A DNA stretch of 64,000 nt, taken from NCBI RefSeq assembly GCF_009811415.1, contig NZ_BLIG01000019.1:124001-188000 (forward strand). The letters run 5' to 3'. The notes beneath the pieces were generated by a model. It did not search any database. It had not been told where the DNA came from and saw only the letters and a program-made list of their open reading frames with translations. This DNA is from Alteromonas sp. KUL106 (GTDB taxonomy: Bacteria > Pseudomonadota > Gammaproteobacteria > Enterobacterales > Alteromonadaceae). The translations under genes and the position numbers were made by a program. Shown one piece after another: positions 53,736 through 63,180 of this stretch (the stretch's first letter is position 1; every line of letters starts with the position of its first letter).

Positions 53736-54020
53736 TTAGCTGTAAAAGCAAAGATAGGCCGTCGGTGAAGACACTTTGACGTCAAAAGAAGCATCAGCAG
53801 GTACATTAAAACTGGTGCCTGCAACAAATGATTGCCACTCTTCGCTTCCCGGTAGCTTAACAACAAGCTCACCTTCAACGACTTTCATTAACTCTTTTTG
53901 TGACGTTGAAAACGTATATTCACCTGCAGCCATTACACCAGAGGTACAGGGGCCGTTTGCAGATTCAAATGCAATCGAACTCACTTTGTTGTCGAAATAA
54001 TGGTTTACTTTAAAGCTCAT
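53736..54020 (-). CDS. ppnP: Pyrimidine/purine nucleoside phosphorylase PpnP (DUF1255 cupin)
   Basis: A 94-residue single-cupin enzyme that phosphorolyses nucleosides to bases and ribose 1-phosphate. It shows the family marks [38 protein letters not shown] and [14 protein letters not shown], and length equals E. coli PpnP (94). GGAGTAGC lies upstream of the ATG. It follows the DUF938 gene on the same strand by 25 bp. Confidence 0.93.
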   Translation of the reverse strand: MSFKVNHYFDNKVSSIAFESANGPCTSGVMAAGEYTFSTSQKELMKVVEGELVVKLPGSEEWQSFVAGTSFNVPADASFDVKVSSPTAYLCFYS

Positions 54021-54045
54021 AGCTACTCCTTAGATTGATGCCAAT

Positions 54046-54636
54046 TTAGCGTTTTTGCCAAACAAGCATGTGATTATTAGCAGGCATATCGATAACATCG
54101 TTTAAGCTTAACTCGCCTGCCCAAGCCTTAAGCTCATTGATATCACGGTAACCACCATATCCGCGTTCTAACAATGAGACATGAAATGCGTGATTACTTT
54201 CAGATGTAAATTTACTGCTATGTTTAAAAGGGCCATACTGGCAAAAAATGCCGTTTTGGGGTAAATGCGACGCCACGGACTCCATCAGAAGTCTCACCTC
54301 TTCTTTCTGCATAATATGCGCAGTGTTAGCAGTAAAAACGCCATCGACATCGAGGTTAGGGAACGTATCTTGCCCTATGGTGAATGCAATTGGAGGTTTT
54401 ACATTTTCAATGTATGCATCTTCAAGCCACGCGGAAATGCCCTCATGATATTGAGGCTGATCGCTCGTATGCCAAATAAGATGGGGTAAATGTTCAGCCA
54501 AAAATACCGCATGCTGTCCAGTACCGCTCCCAATTTCTAGTACTTGCCGACAATTAGCAAACACACGCTCAAGCACGCTTAAGATAACGCGCTTGTTATT
54601 CTCACATGCTTGACTGAACGGCTTTTCGTGCTGCAT
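54046..54636 (-). CDS. DUF938 SAM-dependent methyltransferase-like protein
   Basis: A 196-residue cytoplasmic protein of the DUF938 family: FSQACENNKRVILSVL at the start, SAM motif VLEIGSGTGQHAVFLAEHLP, TSDQPQYHEGI and VFTANTAHIM. The substrate is not known. It lies 26 bp after metH(C) on the same strand and may share its transcript, which may be chance since the family is not known to be tied to methionine synthesis. Confidence 0.87.
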   Translation of the reverse strand: MQHEKPFSQACENNKRVILSVLERVFANCRQVLEIGSGTGQHAVFLAEHLPHLIWHTSDQPQYHEGISAWLEDAYIENVKPPIAFTIGQDTFPNLDVDGVFTANTAHIMQKEEVRLLMESVASHLPQNGIFCQYGPFKHSSKFTSESNHAFHVSLLERGYGGYRDINELKAWAGELSLNDVIDMPANNHMLVWQKR

Positions 54637-54662
54637 ATCCTCAACCTACCCTTTAGCTACCA

Positions 54663-57287
54663 TTAGTCACTTAAGTTAGGCCCAAGCCACTTCTCAGCCT
54701 CTTCTAGCGTCCAACCTTTACGCTTAGCATAGTCTTCAACTTGGTCAGCTTGTATTTTAGCTACAGCAAAATATTTAGATTCTGGATGTGCAAAATACCA
54801 GCCAGACACTGAGGCACCAGGCCACATGGCATAGCTTTCGGTAAGTTTCATACCGGTGTGCTGCTCAACTGATAATAAATCCCAAATCAGCTGCTTTTCA
54901 GTATGCTCTGGGCAAGCGGCATAGCCTGGTGCAGGTCGAATCCCCTGATACTTCTCCCGAATAAGTTCATCATTACTTAAAGATTCGTCTGCGGCGTAAC
55001 CCCAATAATGCTTACGCACTTGCTCATGAAGGTATTCAGCAAAGGCTTCAGCGAGTCTATCTGCCACGGCTTTCACCATAATACCGTTGTAATCATCACC
55101 GGCGTTGATGAAGGTATCAGCCAGTTCATCCTCGCCAACACCGCCTGTTACTGCGAATGCGCCTACATAATCCTCTACACCGCTTGATTTTTCGGCAACA
55201 AAGTCTGCCAAACAATAATTAGCAAATTTGTCTTTCAACGTTTGTTGGCGAAGGTGATGAGCGACCCCAAGAAGCTGGCTTCTTGACTCATCACCATAGA
55301 TTTCAACGTCATCGTCAACGCGGTTAGCAGGAAACAGACCAATGACACCTTTGGCCTCAAGCGTGTTGTCAGCAATAATTTTATCTAACATGACGTTGGC
55401 GTCATTGAATAGAGACTGGGCTTCTTCGCCGACTATCTCATCTTCAAGGATCCGTGGATATTTTCCGGCCAGTGACCACGTTAAAAAGAAAGGTGTCCAG
55501 TCAATGTACTTACGAAGCGTGTTTAAATCAGCAGTGACAGGGGTGACACCTAATTTCGCGGGCTTTATTGGCGGTGAAGTGAAATCTGGCTTAAATGCGT
55601 TCTCACGGGCCTGGGCTAGTGTGACAGGCTTACTACGAGGTTTTTTACGCGCATGCTGTTCACGAACTGTGTCATATTCTTTAGCAAGTTCTTGCGCGTA
55701 AATGTCACGGGATGCCTTGTTAAGTAAGCGCTGACATACGCCAACCGCTCTACTTGCATTAGGCACATACGCAACAGGTGAATGATAGTTCTGCTCTATT
55801 TTCACCGCTGTGTGAGCTTTCGATGTCGTGGCTCCACCAATAAGCAGCGGAATCTCAAAACCTTGACGCTCCATTTCCTTGGCAACATGTACCATCTCAT
55901 CAAGGGAAGGTGTGATAAGACCCGATAGGCCAATCATGTCTACATTTTCATCTTTGGCAGTTTGCAATATCGTTGCCGCAGGCACCATTACGCCTAAGTC
56001 GATCACTTCAAAGTTATTACATTGAAGTACCACACCCACAATATTTTTTCCGATATCGTGAACATCGCCTTTTACCGTGGCCAGAAGAATTTTACCGTTG
56101 CTCTTAGCATCGTCAGACTTTTCTTCTTCGATAAATGGCTGCAAGTGCGCCACCGCCTTTTTCATTACACGAGCAGACTTCACTACCTGAGGAAGGAACA
56201 TTTTTCCTTCACCAAATAGATCCCCCACCACGTTCATACCATCCATTAATGGCCCTTCGATCACGTGTAGCGGACGATCCGCTTTTTGACGGGCCTCTTC
56301 TGTGTCTTCAATGATGTAGTCGGTAATGCCTTTAACAAGGGCGTGTTCTAAGCGTTTATTTACATCTTGCTCACGCCAGCTTAAATCTTCTTTCGCTGCT
56401 GCTTTACCATCACCTTGATAATGAGGGGCAATATCTAACAAACGTTCCGTGGCATCACTTCTGCGGTTAAGGATCACATCCTCAACGGCTTCGCGAAGTT
56501 CTGATGGAATTTCATCGTATACCTCTAACTGACCAGCATTGACTATAGCCATATCCATGCCTGCGCGAATAGCGTGATATAAGAATACCGAGTGCATAGC
56601 CTCGCGCACCGGATTGTTTCCTCTGAACGAGAAAGATATGTTTGAAAGACCGCCTGAAATATGAGAATACGGACAGGTTCGTCGTATTTCGCGCGTTGCC
56701 TCAATAAAATCTACCGCGTAGTTATCGTGCTCTTCAATACCCGTTGCTACCGCAAAAATATTGGGGTCGAAAATAATATCTTCAGGTGGAAAGCCAATTT
56801 TCTCAGTCAGCAGTTTGTAACTGCGCTGGCAAATCTCCACTTTACGCGCCTGAGTGTCAGCCTGCCCTGTTTCATCAAACGCCATGACGACGGTTGCTGC
56901 ACCATAGCGTTTAATCAGCTTTGCTTGATTGAGAAAAAGCTCTTCTCCCTCTTTTAAACTAATGGAGTTAACAATCGCTTTGCCCTGCACGCATTTTAGC
57001 CCCGCCTCTATTACTTCCCATTTAGACGAATCAATCATGATTGGCACGCGACTGATATCCGGCTCAGAAGCAATCAAATTCATGAAGGTGATCATGGCCT
57101 GCTTAGAATCGAGCATGGCTTCATCCATATTGATATCGATGATTTGCGCGCCGTTTTCGACTTGCTGTCTCGCGACATCAAGCGCGGCTTCATAATCACC
57201 ATCAAGAATAAGCCGTTTAAAGCGAGCCGAACCCGTAACGTTAGTTCGCTCGCCAATATTAATAAATGTGGAAAATTCTGCGCTCAT
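54663..57287 (-). CDS. metH: Methionine synthase, C-terminal part (folate, cobalamin and reactivation domains)
   Basis: This half of cobalamin-dependent methionine synthase takes methyl from methyl-tetrahydrofolate. The 874 residues cover the pterin-binding barrel ([31 protein letters not shown]), the cobalamin cap and the B12 domain with DVHDIG (axial H410). The reactivation domain follows ([17 protein letters not shown], binding SAM). The homocysteine domain is on the separate gene upstream, 9 nt away. The Shine-Dalgarno AGGAGG overlaps that gene's stop. Together they equal full-length MetH (355 + 874 against about 1227). Confidence 0.95.
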   Translation of the reverse strand: MSAEFSTFINIGERTNVTGSARFKRLILDGDYEAALDVARQQVENGAQIIDINMDEAMLDSKQAMITFMNLIASEPDISRVPIMIDSSKWEVIEAGLKCVQGKAIVNSISLKEGEELFLNQAKLIKRYGAATVVMAFDETGQADTQARKVEICQRSYKLLTEKIGFPPEDIIFDPNIFAVATGIEEHDNYAVDFIEATREIRRTCPYSHISGGLSNISFSFRGNNPVREAMHSVFLYHAIRAGMDMAIVNAGQLEVYDEIPSELREAVEDVILNRRSDATERLLDIAPHYQGDGKAAAKEDLSWREQDVNKRLEHALVKGITDYIIEDTEEARQKADRPLHVIEGPLMDGMNVVGDLFGEGKMFLPQVVKSARVMKKAVAHLQPFIEEEKSDDAKSNGKILLATVKGDVHDIGKNIVGVVLQCNNFEVIDLGVMVPAATILQTAKDENVDMIGLSGLITPSLDEMVHVAKEMERQGFEIPLLIGGATTSKAHTAVKIEQNYHSPVAYVPNASRAVGVCQRLLNKASRDIYAQELAKEYDTVREQHARKKPRSKPVTLAQARENAFKPDFTSPPIKPAKLGVTPVTADLNTLRKYIDWTPFFLTWSLAGKYPRILEDEIVGEEAQSLFNDANVMLDKIIADNTLEAKGVIGLFPANRVDDDVEIYGDESRSQLLGVAHHLRQQTLKDKFANYCLADFVAEKSSGVEDYVGAFAVTGGVGEDELADTFINAGDDYNGIMVKAVADRLAEAFAEYLHEQVRKHYWGYAADESLSNDELIREKYQGIRPAPGYAACPEHTEKQLIWDLLSVEQHTGMKLTESYAMWPGASVSGWYFAHPESKYFAVAKIQADQVEDYAKRKGWTLEEAEKWLGPNLSD

Positions 57288-57296
57288 GATGGCCTC

Positions 57297-58364
57297 CTAG
57301 TGTACAAACGGCTCTAGGCCTGACAAACGCATTTTGGGTTCAAACTGCGGCACTTTTCGCGGTGCAATGCCTTCAACAGCATTGGCAATATCGCGAATAT
57401 GTTCAGGCGTGCTACCGCAGCAGCCACCCACAATATTCACGAGTCCCGACTGGGCCCATTCTTTGATATGCTCAGCCATTTCCGGCCCTTCCATATCATA
57501 CTCACCAAACTCATTTGGCAAGCCAGCGTTGGGGTGTGCAGAAATGAGACATTCGCTGATAGCGGCGACCTCATCCACATATTGTCTCAGTAGGTCTGGA
57601 CCCAGAGCGCAGTTTAATCCGAAAGAGAAAGGGCTTACGTGTCGCATTGAATAATAAAAGGCTTCTGCGGTCTGCCCTGAAAGCGTGCGCCCTGACGCAT
57701 CGGTTATTGTGCCCGACACCATAACGGGTAATGACTTACCCAGTTTTTCAAACACTGACTCTACCGCGAATGCCGCCGCTTTGGCATTGAGCGTGTCGAA
57801 GATAGTTTCTAACATAATTAAGTCTACGCCACCTTCTATGAGTGCTTCAGTCGACTCGCTGTAAGCTTCAACTAACTCGTCAAATGTCACGTTTCGTTTG
57901 CCAGGATCGTTTACGTCTGGCGATATTGACGCCGTGCGGTTCGTTGGGCCTAGTACACCAGCGACAAATCTTGGTTTATCCGGCGTTTTTGCAGTGAATT
58001 CATCCGCTGCTTTTCTGGCTAACTTAGCCGCCGCTAGGTTGATATCCCGAGAGTGAGCCTGCATATCGTAATCGGCCATAGCGATAGTGGTGGCGTTAAA
58101 CGTATTGGTTTCAATGATATCTGCGCCCGCGTCAAAATAATCACAATGAATTTTATAAATAATGTCGGGCTGGGTAATGACCAACATATCGTTATTACCC
58201 TTCACGTCGCAGTGCCAGTTTGCAAACTGGGTTCCTCGATAATCGGCTTCTTCTAATTTGTGGCGCTGGATCATCGTGCCCATTGCACCATCAAGAATAA
58301 GGATACGTTGTTTAGCGGCTTCTGTAAGCGTTGCCTGCGCGCTAGAATTTGTTCTTTGGCTCAC
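57297..58364 (-). CDS. metH: Methionine synthase, N-terminal part (homocysteine S-methyltransferase domain)
   Basis: The 355-residue homocysteine-binding barrel of MetH as a separate gene: [25 protein letters not shown], and the zinc cysteines C252 in GLNCALGP and C315-C316 in [11 protein letters not shown]. It starts at GTG 58364 with AGAGG upstream, 3 nt after the metA stop, and ends 9 nt before the remaining MetH domains. The product must associate with the C-terminal protein to act. There is no sign of a recent frameshift, since stop, Shine-Dalgarno and start are all well formed. Confidence 0.95.
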   Translation of the reverse strand: MSQRTNSSAQATLTEAAKQRILILDGAMGTMIQRHKLEEADYRGTQFANWHCDVKGNNDMLVITQPDIIYKIHCDYFDAGADIIETNTFNATTIAMADYDMQAHSRDINLAAAKLARKAADEFTAKTPDKPRFVAGVLGPTNRTASISPDVNDPGKRNVTFDELVEAYSESTEALIEGGVDLIMLETIFDTLNAKAAAFAVESVFEKLGKSLPVMVSGTITDASGRTLSGQTAEAFYYSMRHVSPFSFGLNCALGPDLLRQYVDEVAAISECLISAHPNAGLPNEFGEYDMEGPEMAEHIKEWAQSGLVNIVGGCCGSTPEHIRDIANAVEGIAPRKVPQFEPKMRLSGLEPFVH

Positions 58365-58367
58365 GTG

Positions 58368-59306
58368 CTACCTCTTTGGCTGTGACTTTTCAGCAAGCTG
58401 ACTTAAATCGTAAGGCGTGGTCTGATAGACATAATAATTCAGCCAGTTTGTAAACAACAGGCTGCCGTGTGAGCGCCACTGTACAATTGGAGAGTTGGCT
58501 GGATCATCGCCTTCAAAATAATTTTTTGGAACTGCAGGCGTTTGACCTGCTGCTATATCTCTAAAATATTCGTCTTTCAGTGTATCGGGATCATATTCTG
58601 GATGACCAGTTACAAATACCATACGCTTGTCATCAGAGGCGACAATGTACGCCCCTACGTCGTCGGACTCTGCGATTACATTAAGCCCCTCTACACTGTT
58701 GTACTGCGATGTATGGATATGTCCGTACCGAGAATGTGGCGCGTAAAATGTTGGATCAAAGCCTCTTAACAACTCGTTATTAGGATCATTAACGTTATGT
58801 TTGAAGACGCCTGAAAATTTCTCATCCCTTATCTCTCGAGTAACACCATAAAAATGATACATTGCTGCGTGGGCAGCCCAACATAGATAGAGGGTTGAAT
58901 TAACGTGACGTTGTGCCCACTCTAGTATCGTGGTCATAGTATCCCAATACTTCACTTCTTCATAATCTATAAGCGCTAGAGGTGCGCCGGTAACAATAAG
59001 ACCATCGTATTTCTTATTTGCTACCGCAGAGAAGTCATAATAAAAGGCGTCCATATGAGACTGTGGCGTATTTTTGGGCGCTTGGTTATCAATGCGGATC
59101 AAATCGACATTAATTTGAAGAGGCGTATTGGATAATAAGCGAAGCAGCTGCACTTCAGTTTCAATTTTGTTAGGCATTAAGTTAAGAATGCCAACTTCGA
59201 GGGGGCGTATATCCTGATTGGCAGCCCTATCCATATCCATGGTAAAAATATTTTCACCTTGCAGTACATTCTGTGCGGGTAACTGCTCAGGAATACGAAT
59301 TGGCAT
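58368..59306 (-). CDS. metA: Homoserine O-acyltransferase MetA
   Basis: The first committed step of methionine synthesis: acylation of homoserine. The 312-residue protein begins MPIRIPEQLPAQNVLQGENI, with conserved K47 region (LMPNKIETE), catalytic C142 in LYLCWAAHA and H235 in GHPEYDPDTL, as in E. coli MetA. Residue 111, which separates succinyl (Gly) from acetyl (Glu) users in published work, is Ala here, so succinyl-CoA is likely but not certain. It heads the metA-metH(N)-metH(C) operon below MetJ boxes. Confidence 0.94.
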   Translation of the reverse strand: MPIRIPEQLPAQNVLQGENIFTMDMDRAANQDIRPLEVGILNLMPNKIETEVQLLRLLSNTPLQINVDLIRIDNQAPKNTPQSHMDAFYYDFSAVANKKYDGLIVTGAPLALIDYEEVKYWDTMTTILEWAQRHVNSTLYLCWAAHAAMYHFYGVTREIRDEKFSGVFKHNVNDPNNELLRGFDPTFYAPHSRYGHIHTSQYNSVEGLNVIAESDDVGAYIVASDDKRMVFVTGHPEYDPDTLKDEYFRDIAAGQTPAVPKNYFEGDDPANSPIVQWRSHGSLLFTNWLNYYVYQTTPYDLSQLAEKSQPKR

Positions 59307-59337
59307 AGGGGGCTCCAGTGATAAATTACAATACTCG

Positions 59338-59366
59338 TATTGTGTCTATAACTGGGAATATGTCAA
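59338..59366 (-). promoter_or_regulatory. Promoter of the metA operon
   Basis: A perfect -35 TTGACA (plus 59361-59366) is followed after 17 bp by a poor -10 ACAATA (plus 59338-59343). The MetJ boxes sit 5 bp upstream of the -35. Confidence 0.55.
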
Positions 59367-59371
59367 CATCT

Positions 59372-59395
59372 TTACGTCTAGACGTCTAAACGTTA
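59372..59395. promoter_or_regulatory. Three tandem MetJ boxes
   Basis: TTACGTCT, AGACGTCT and AAACGTTA lie head to tail as 8-bp units; the middle one is the exact MetJ consensus. MetJ with S-adenosylmethionine binds such tandem boxes cooperatively, so metA and both metH genes should be repressed when methionine is plentiful. No metJ gene is in the window. Confidence 0.85.
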
Positions 59396-59420
59396 TTTTT
59401 ACCGTCTCTCAATTTTACGG

Positions 59421-59855
59421 TTAACCACGCTGCTTATGCACCATGACCAACATTTCTGCTTCTGCTCTAGGTATGTCACACGCTTCAATAATTTCATCAG
59501 TGGAGGCTCCCTGTTTGACAAGCTCTGCCGCGCGCTGATACAAGCGTAATGAAGGGTCTTGCAATTTAAGTTCACGAAGTTCATTTTCAATGCTGACTTG
59601 TTTTTCGTCGAGCTCCTTAAGGTGACGCGTAATGACAAGCGTTCTGGCCTGAGCTTCAGTTTGTTGATTGTTCGCATTGTTGGCCAGTGCTTCTATTCGA
59701 GCAATAGATTCAACGTTTGCAGCCTGACTGTTGTCGAGAGAGTAACGAAGCTTCTGTATGCGCGAGTACAATAAGCACACCGCGATGGCGAGCATAACGA
59801 CTAAGGCAATTAAGACGAATTCTAGCAAGGTAGGTGCAGCAAGCTGCCAATCCAT
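59421..59855 (-). CDS. DUF2802 membrane-anchored protein of the chemotaxis operon
   Basis: A 144-residue protein with one N-terminal membrane helix (LLEFVLIALVVMLAIAVCLL), a coiled-coil middle (ITRHLKELDEKQVSIENELRE) and the conserved C-terminal DUF2802 helix pair (LYQRAAELVKQGASTDEIIE; CDIPRAEAEMLVMVH). The gene commonly follows cheW in polar-flagellate gammaproteobacteria. Its role is unknown. The C-terminal helices resemble a small DNA- or protein-binding HTH. Confidence 0.85.
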   Translation of the reverse strand: MDWQLAAPTLLEFVLIALVVMLAIAVCLLYSRIQKLRYSLDNSQAANVESIARIEALANNANNQQTEAQARTLVITRHLKELDEKQVSIENELRELKLQDPSLRLYQRAAELVKQGASTDEIIEACDIPRAEAEMLVMVHKQRG

Positions 59856-59878
59856 GGACGTAACCCTTGGGGATAATT

Positions 59879-59901
59879 AGGCAGTATGAACAATACTGCC
59901 T
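59879..59901 (-). terminator. Intercistronic hairpin between cheW and DUF2802
   Basis: A perfect 9-bp stem AGGCAGTAT/ATACTGCCT with a 5-nt loop, 11 bp after the cheW stop. Minus-strand sequence after it is AATTAT, not a T-run, so it may trim or stabilise the cheW message rather than end it. Confidence 0.5.
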
Positions 59902-59911
59902 ATTCATTTAT

Positions 59912-60403
59912 TTATATGTTGCTAAGCTCATCCCACTCTTCATCACTTAGCAATTTGTTAAGATCAACAAGAATAAGCAATTCGCCATCGCGATTACTCA
60001 CACCCTGTATAAATTTAGCACTTTCTTCAGTACCGACATTAGGCGCACTGTCGATCTCTGAAGACTTCAGATAAACCACTTCGGCCACACTATCAACCAA
60101 GATTCCAACGACTTGCTCGTCAGATTCAATGATTACGATACGTGTGTTATCGGTTATCTCAGTTGGCGGCAAACCAAATCGTGCACGGGTATCAATCACC
60201 GTTACAACGTTACCACGCAGATTTATGATACCCAAAACATAATCAGGCGCACCGGGAACCGGCGCAATTTCAGTATAACGCAACACCTCTTGAACTTGCA
60301 TTACGTTGATACCGTATGTTTCATCTCCTAGGCGATACGTAACCCATTGAAGGACCTCGTCATTGCTGTCGGTGGAATTATTACTTGTTCTTTCGTCGGT
60401 CAT
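59912..60403 (-). CDS. cheW: Chemotaxis coupling protein CheW
   Basis: CheW links chemoreceptors to the CheA kinase. The 163-residue protein has the full fold: VLQWVTYRLGDETYGINVMQVQEVLRY in part, VPGAPDYVLGIINLRGNVVTVID, and VGILVDSVAEVV. A TTG frame start at 60418 exists, but ATG 60403 has GGGAG upstream at a good distance. It follows parP by 17 bp and is the second CheW-domain protein of the operon. Confidence 0.94.
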   Translation of the reverse strand: MTDERTSNNSTDSNDEVLQWVTYRLGDETYGINVMQVQEVLRYTEIAPVPGAPDYVLGIINLRGNVVTVIDTRARFGLPPTEITDNTRIVIIESDEQVVGILVDSVAEVVYLKSSEIDSAPNVGTEESAKFIQGVSNRDGELLILVDLNKLLSDEEWDELSNI

Positions 60404-60420
60404 GAACCTGGCTCCCAATA

Positions 60421-61233
60421 CTATGGCGTCTGGTCGTTACTGCTTAAGCCTTTGTTAAGCATAGATATTAATTCTTCAACGTCAATTAACGCGCACATTT
60501 TTTCTTTAACCATCCCCGCTAACCAGGGACGTTTACCTGTGGACTCGCGCCATTTAACGTCATCTGCAGTCAAATTGACCGTATTAACAAGCTTTTCGCT
60601 TGCCAACCCCCACAAACTTTCTCCTAACATTATAAGATATCGGTAGTTGAGCGATTGTGCGAGGTTTTCATCATATTTTTCTGGCATTACCCACTTTGCT
60701 GAATCAACTACATTCAGTTTAGCCTCTCTGTGTAGCATTACACCCATAAACCAATCGGGTTTTCCAAAAAGTGGACCTATTTTTTCAATTTGATGAATTC
60801 CGCCTAGGGTAGTTAACGGAACAGCTAGCGTTAAACCCGCCACTTCAAAGAATAGCGCTTGAAAACGAAAACCGAGAGTATCCTTTAGTGGAACTTTTGT
60901 TTTACTGGCGGCACTTAATTCTTTTTCTTCCCGACTCTCAGTCTGGGCAGCTGTTTCTGTTGTCTTATCATCGGTAACAGGCTCGAATTTCGACGTCTCT
61001 ATTATCGACGCTACCTCTTGTGCGATAGCCTCTTCAGTGTTTTGGGAAAGACCTTGTTTTTCAACACTTACAAGCGTTGATTCAGTCATTTGTTGAGACG
61101 CTTGCTCAAGCAATCTAGCCGTGCGCGCAGTCACATCTTCCGGTGTTTCTGGCTCTTTAAGAAGGCTATCTAAGTAGGCCTCCATGACTTCTTCACGGGC
61201 AAAAGGCGACTGCTTGCTCATTTGTTTATTCAT
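60421..61233 (-). CDS. parP: ParP: CheW-like partner of the polar chemotaxis ATPase ParC
   Basis: A 270-residue protein with a variable, acidic N-terminal region (about 1-125) and a C-terminal CheW-like domain (FRFQALFFEVAGLTLAVPLT; WFMGVMLHREAKLNVVDSAK; NRGYL-equivalent LNYRYLIMLGES). This architecture between a ParA-like gene and cheW is that of ParP in Vibrio, which tethers CheA and receptors to ParC at the old pole. Its ATG overlaps the parC stop by 8 nt. Assignment rests on architecture and order. Confidence 0.82.
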   Translation of the reverse strand: MNKQMSKQSPFAREEVMEAYLDSLLKEPETPEDVTARTARLLEQASQQMTESTLVSVEKQGLSQNTEEAIAQEVASIIETSKFEPVTDDKTTETAAQTESREEKELSAASKTKVPLKDTLGFRFQALFFEVAGLTLAVPLTTLGGIHQIEKIGPLFGKPDWFMGVMLHREAKLNVVDSAKWVMPEKYDENLAQSLNYRYLIMLGESLWGLASEKLVNTVNLTADDVKWRESTGKRPWLAGMVKEKMCALIDVEELISMLNKGLSSNDQTP

Positions 61234-61993
61234 TCTCCAACACAGTTAACAGTTTCGCATATGCAGATACACCACGGGTTTTAGGATAGGCTGATGAGAT
61301 TGGCAGTTGTACCAAACTAGCATCTCTGAAGTGGGTATCTACCGGTATTACGCCTTGCCACACACGCTCGCCATAATCGCTTAACAACTTTTTACGTGAT
61401 GCCAATGCCGCATTTGTTCGCTTATCAAACATAGTCGGGATGATCACCGTATCAAAGGTCTTATTTAACGAACGCCCCATAATTTCCATAGTGCGAATCA
61501 TTCTATCTAGTCCTTTAAGGGCCAAATATTCCGTTTGCGTTGGCACAATAACTTTGTCGCATGCTGCCAGCGCATTGACCATAAGCACCCCTAGGACCGG
61601 CGGGCAATCAATAATTGCCACGTCAAATTCATCAGCAATTTTAGCAAGGGCTTTTTTAAGTACTAAGCCCATTCCCTGCTCACTACCCATGGTTCTATCC
61701 AGGGTCGCTAATGCCATCGTAGCAGGCAACACGTAGAGATTGTCTAACTTAGTTGGGCTTAAACAATCCATAACGTTATCGGCAGTAAGCGCATTAGACT
61801 GAATAAAAATATCGTAAACGGAATGACTTGTGGCTTCGGCATCAATACCGAAGTAGTAACTCAGAGATGCATGAGGGTCGGTATCTATCATGAGCACACG
61901 TTTACCCTGCTCTGCAAGCAAACCACCGAGGCTTACTGTAGTGGTCGTTTTTCCCACTCCGCCTTTTTGATTTGCAACCGTCCACACTTTCAT
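61226..61993 (-). CDS. parC: ParC: ParA-like ATPase for polar placement of chemotaxis arrays
   Basis: A 255-residue ParA/MinD-family ATPase with the deviant Walker A KGGVGKTTTTVSLG, Walker A' VLMIDTDPHASLSYYF and Walker B FDVAIIDCPPVLG. Encoded between cheB and parP, it matches ParC of Vibrio rather than chromosome or plasmid ParA (no parB follows). The frame goes to TTG 62017; ATG 61993 (MKVWTVANQKG) has GGAA upstream and the family start. It should recruit ParP and the arrays to the cell pole. Confidence 0.88.
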   Translation of the reverse strand: MKVWTVANQKGGVGKTTTTVSLGGLLAEQGKRVLMIDTDPHASLSYYFGIDAEATSHSVYDIFIQSNALTADNVMDCLSPTKLDNLYVLPATMALATLDRTMGSEQGMGLVLKKALAKIADEFDVAIIDCPPVLGVLMVNALAACDKVIVPTQTEYLALKGLDRMIRTMEIMGRSLNKTFDTVIIPTMFDKRTNAALASRKKLLSDYGERVWQGVIPVDTHFRDASLVQLPISSAYPKTRGVSAYAKLLTVLENE

Positions 61994-62021
61994 GATTTTT
62001 ATTCCGTTCGTGTCCAAATCG

Positions 62022-63152
62022 CTAGCGCATTTCGGTTTGAACGCAACTACCTATATCGTCGATATTAATATTTTTACTCGATATATTGGCAACTGCTACT
62101 GCCTGCGGCATGCCGTAAACCACACAAGAATCTTGATCTTGTGCCCAAATAGTGGCGCCCTTGTCTTTCAACAGACGGCACCCTTCACGGCCGTCAGCCC
62201 CCATCCCCGTTAAAATTATTCCCAAAACGTCACCACCAAAAGCTTTCGCCAGCGAGCCAAACGTAAGATCAACACTCGGTTTGTAATTCACTTTTTCGTT
62301 TAAACCTGCATCGGTTATCACGATACTCTTATTAAGCCCGATGGTTTCTACAAGCATTTGTTTACCACCCGGCGCTAAGTAGGCGTGGCCCGGTTTTAAA
62401 ATGTCACCATGCTCAGCTTCTTTCACACTTATATTACAGTTTGAGTTCAAGCGTTGCGCAAATGCGGTAGTAAACGTGCCCGGCATATGTTGAACAAGCA
62501 ATATCGGGTACGGAAAATCTGCAGGTAGAGGCGCGAGCACTTTTTGAAGCGCTACCGGCCCGCCAGTCGAGGCACCAATGGCAAGGCATTTATACCGTTT
62601 ACCCGTAGCCCTGACCGACGATACAGTCGGCTGCTTTGCGGCATCTTTATGACCAGACAGTAATCCGGAGGTTTTAAAGAAAGCCTGCTTCGGTGCATTG
62701 TCAGGCAAGTGTCTCGTTTCAGTTGCTCTAAACAGAGGCCGCCTGAGCCCTACCCCTCGCCGCGCTATCAGTCTGACTTTAGTACACAATAAATGAGATG
62801 CTTCTTTTCTATCTTGTGCGATATCTTCGAATTTCTTGGGCAGAAAATCGAGCGCCCCTGCTTCAAGAGCATCAAGCGTTGCCTGGGCGCCGTGGTAAGT
62901 TAACGATGAGAACATGAGAATGGGCGTAGGCCTTTTATCCATAATAGCCTTTACCGCCGAAATGCCGTCCATCACCGGCATTTCAACGTCCATTGTTATC
63001 ACATCCGGTTTAAGCGCTTCTGCTTTCTCTAGCGCATCGCGACCATTTCTCGCTTCCCCGACAACTTCAAGCTCTCTATCGCTGTCGAGTATTTCTCTCA
63101 CTCGACGACGGTAAAATGTCGAGTCGTCCACCACTAGGACTTTAAAGACCAT
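62022..63152 (-). CDS. cheB: Chemotaxis methylesterase/deamidase CheB
   Basis: CheB removes methyl groups from, and deamidates, chemoreceptors after phosphorylation by CheA. The 376-residue protein has a receiver domain with phospho-acceptor D55 (VITMDVEMPVMDG), a linker of about 50 residues, and the esterase triad S195 (AIGASTGGP), H222 (QHMPGTF) and D320 (LTGMGADG). It lies 28 bp after cheA in the operon. Confidence 0.97.
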   Translation of the reverse strand: MVFKVLVVDDSTFYRRRVREILDSDRELEVVGEARNGRDALEKAEALKPDVITMDVEMPVMDGISAVKAIMDKRPTPILMFSSLTYHGAQATLDALEAGALDFLPKKFEDIAQDRKEASHLLCTKVRLIARRGVGLRRPLFRATETRHLPDNAPKQAFFKTSGLLSGHKDAAKQPTVSSVRATGKRYKCLAIGASTGGPVALQKVLAPLPADFPYPILLVQHMPGTFTTAFAQRLNSNCNISVKEAEHGDILKPGHAYLAPGGKQMLVETIGLNKSIVITDAGLNEKVNYKPSVDLTFGSLAKAFGGDVLGIILTGMGADGREGCRLLKDKGATIWAQDQDSCVVYGMPQAVAVANISSKNINIDDIGSCVQTEMR

Positions 63153-63180
63153 GGATTACTATTCCTATTAATTCATCGCC

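Noticed and set aside
54663..58364. metH as a frameshifted pseudogene
   Set aside because: The junction has a proper stop, a strong Shine-Dalgarno and a start, and all catalytic residues are present in the two parts.
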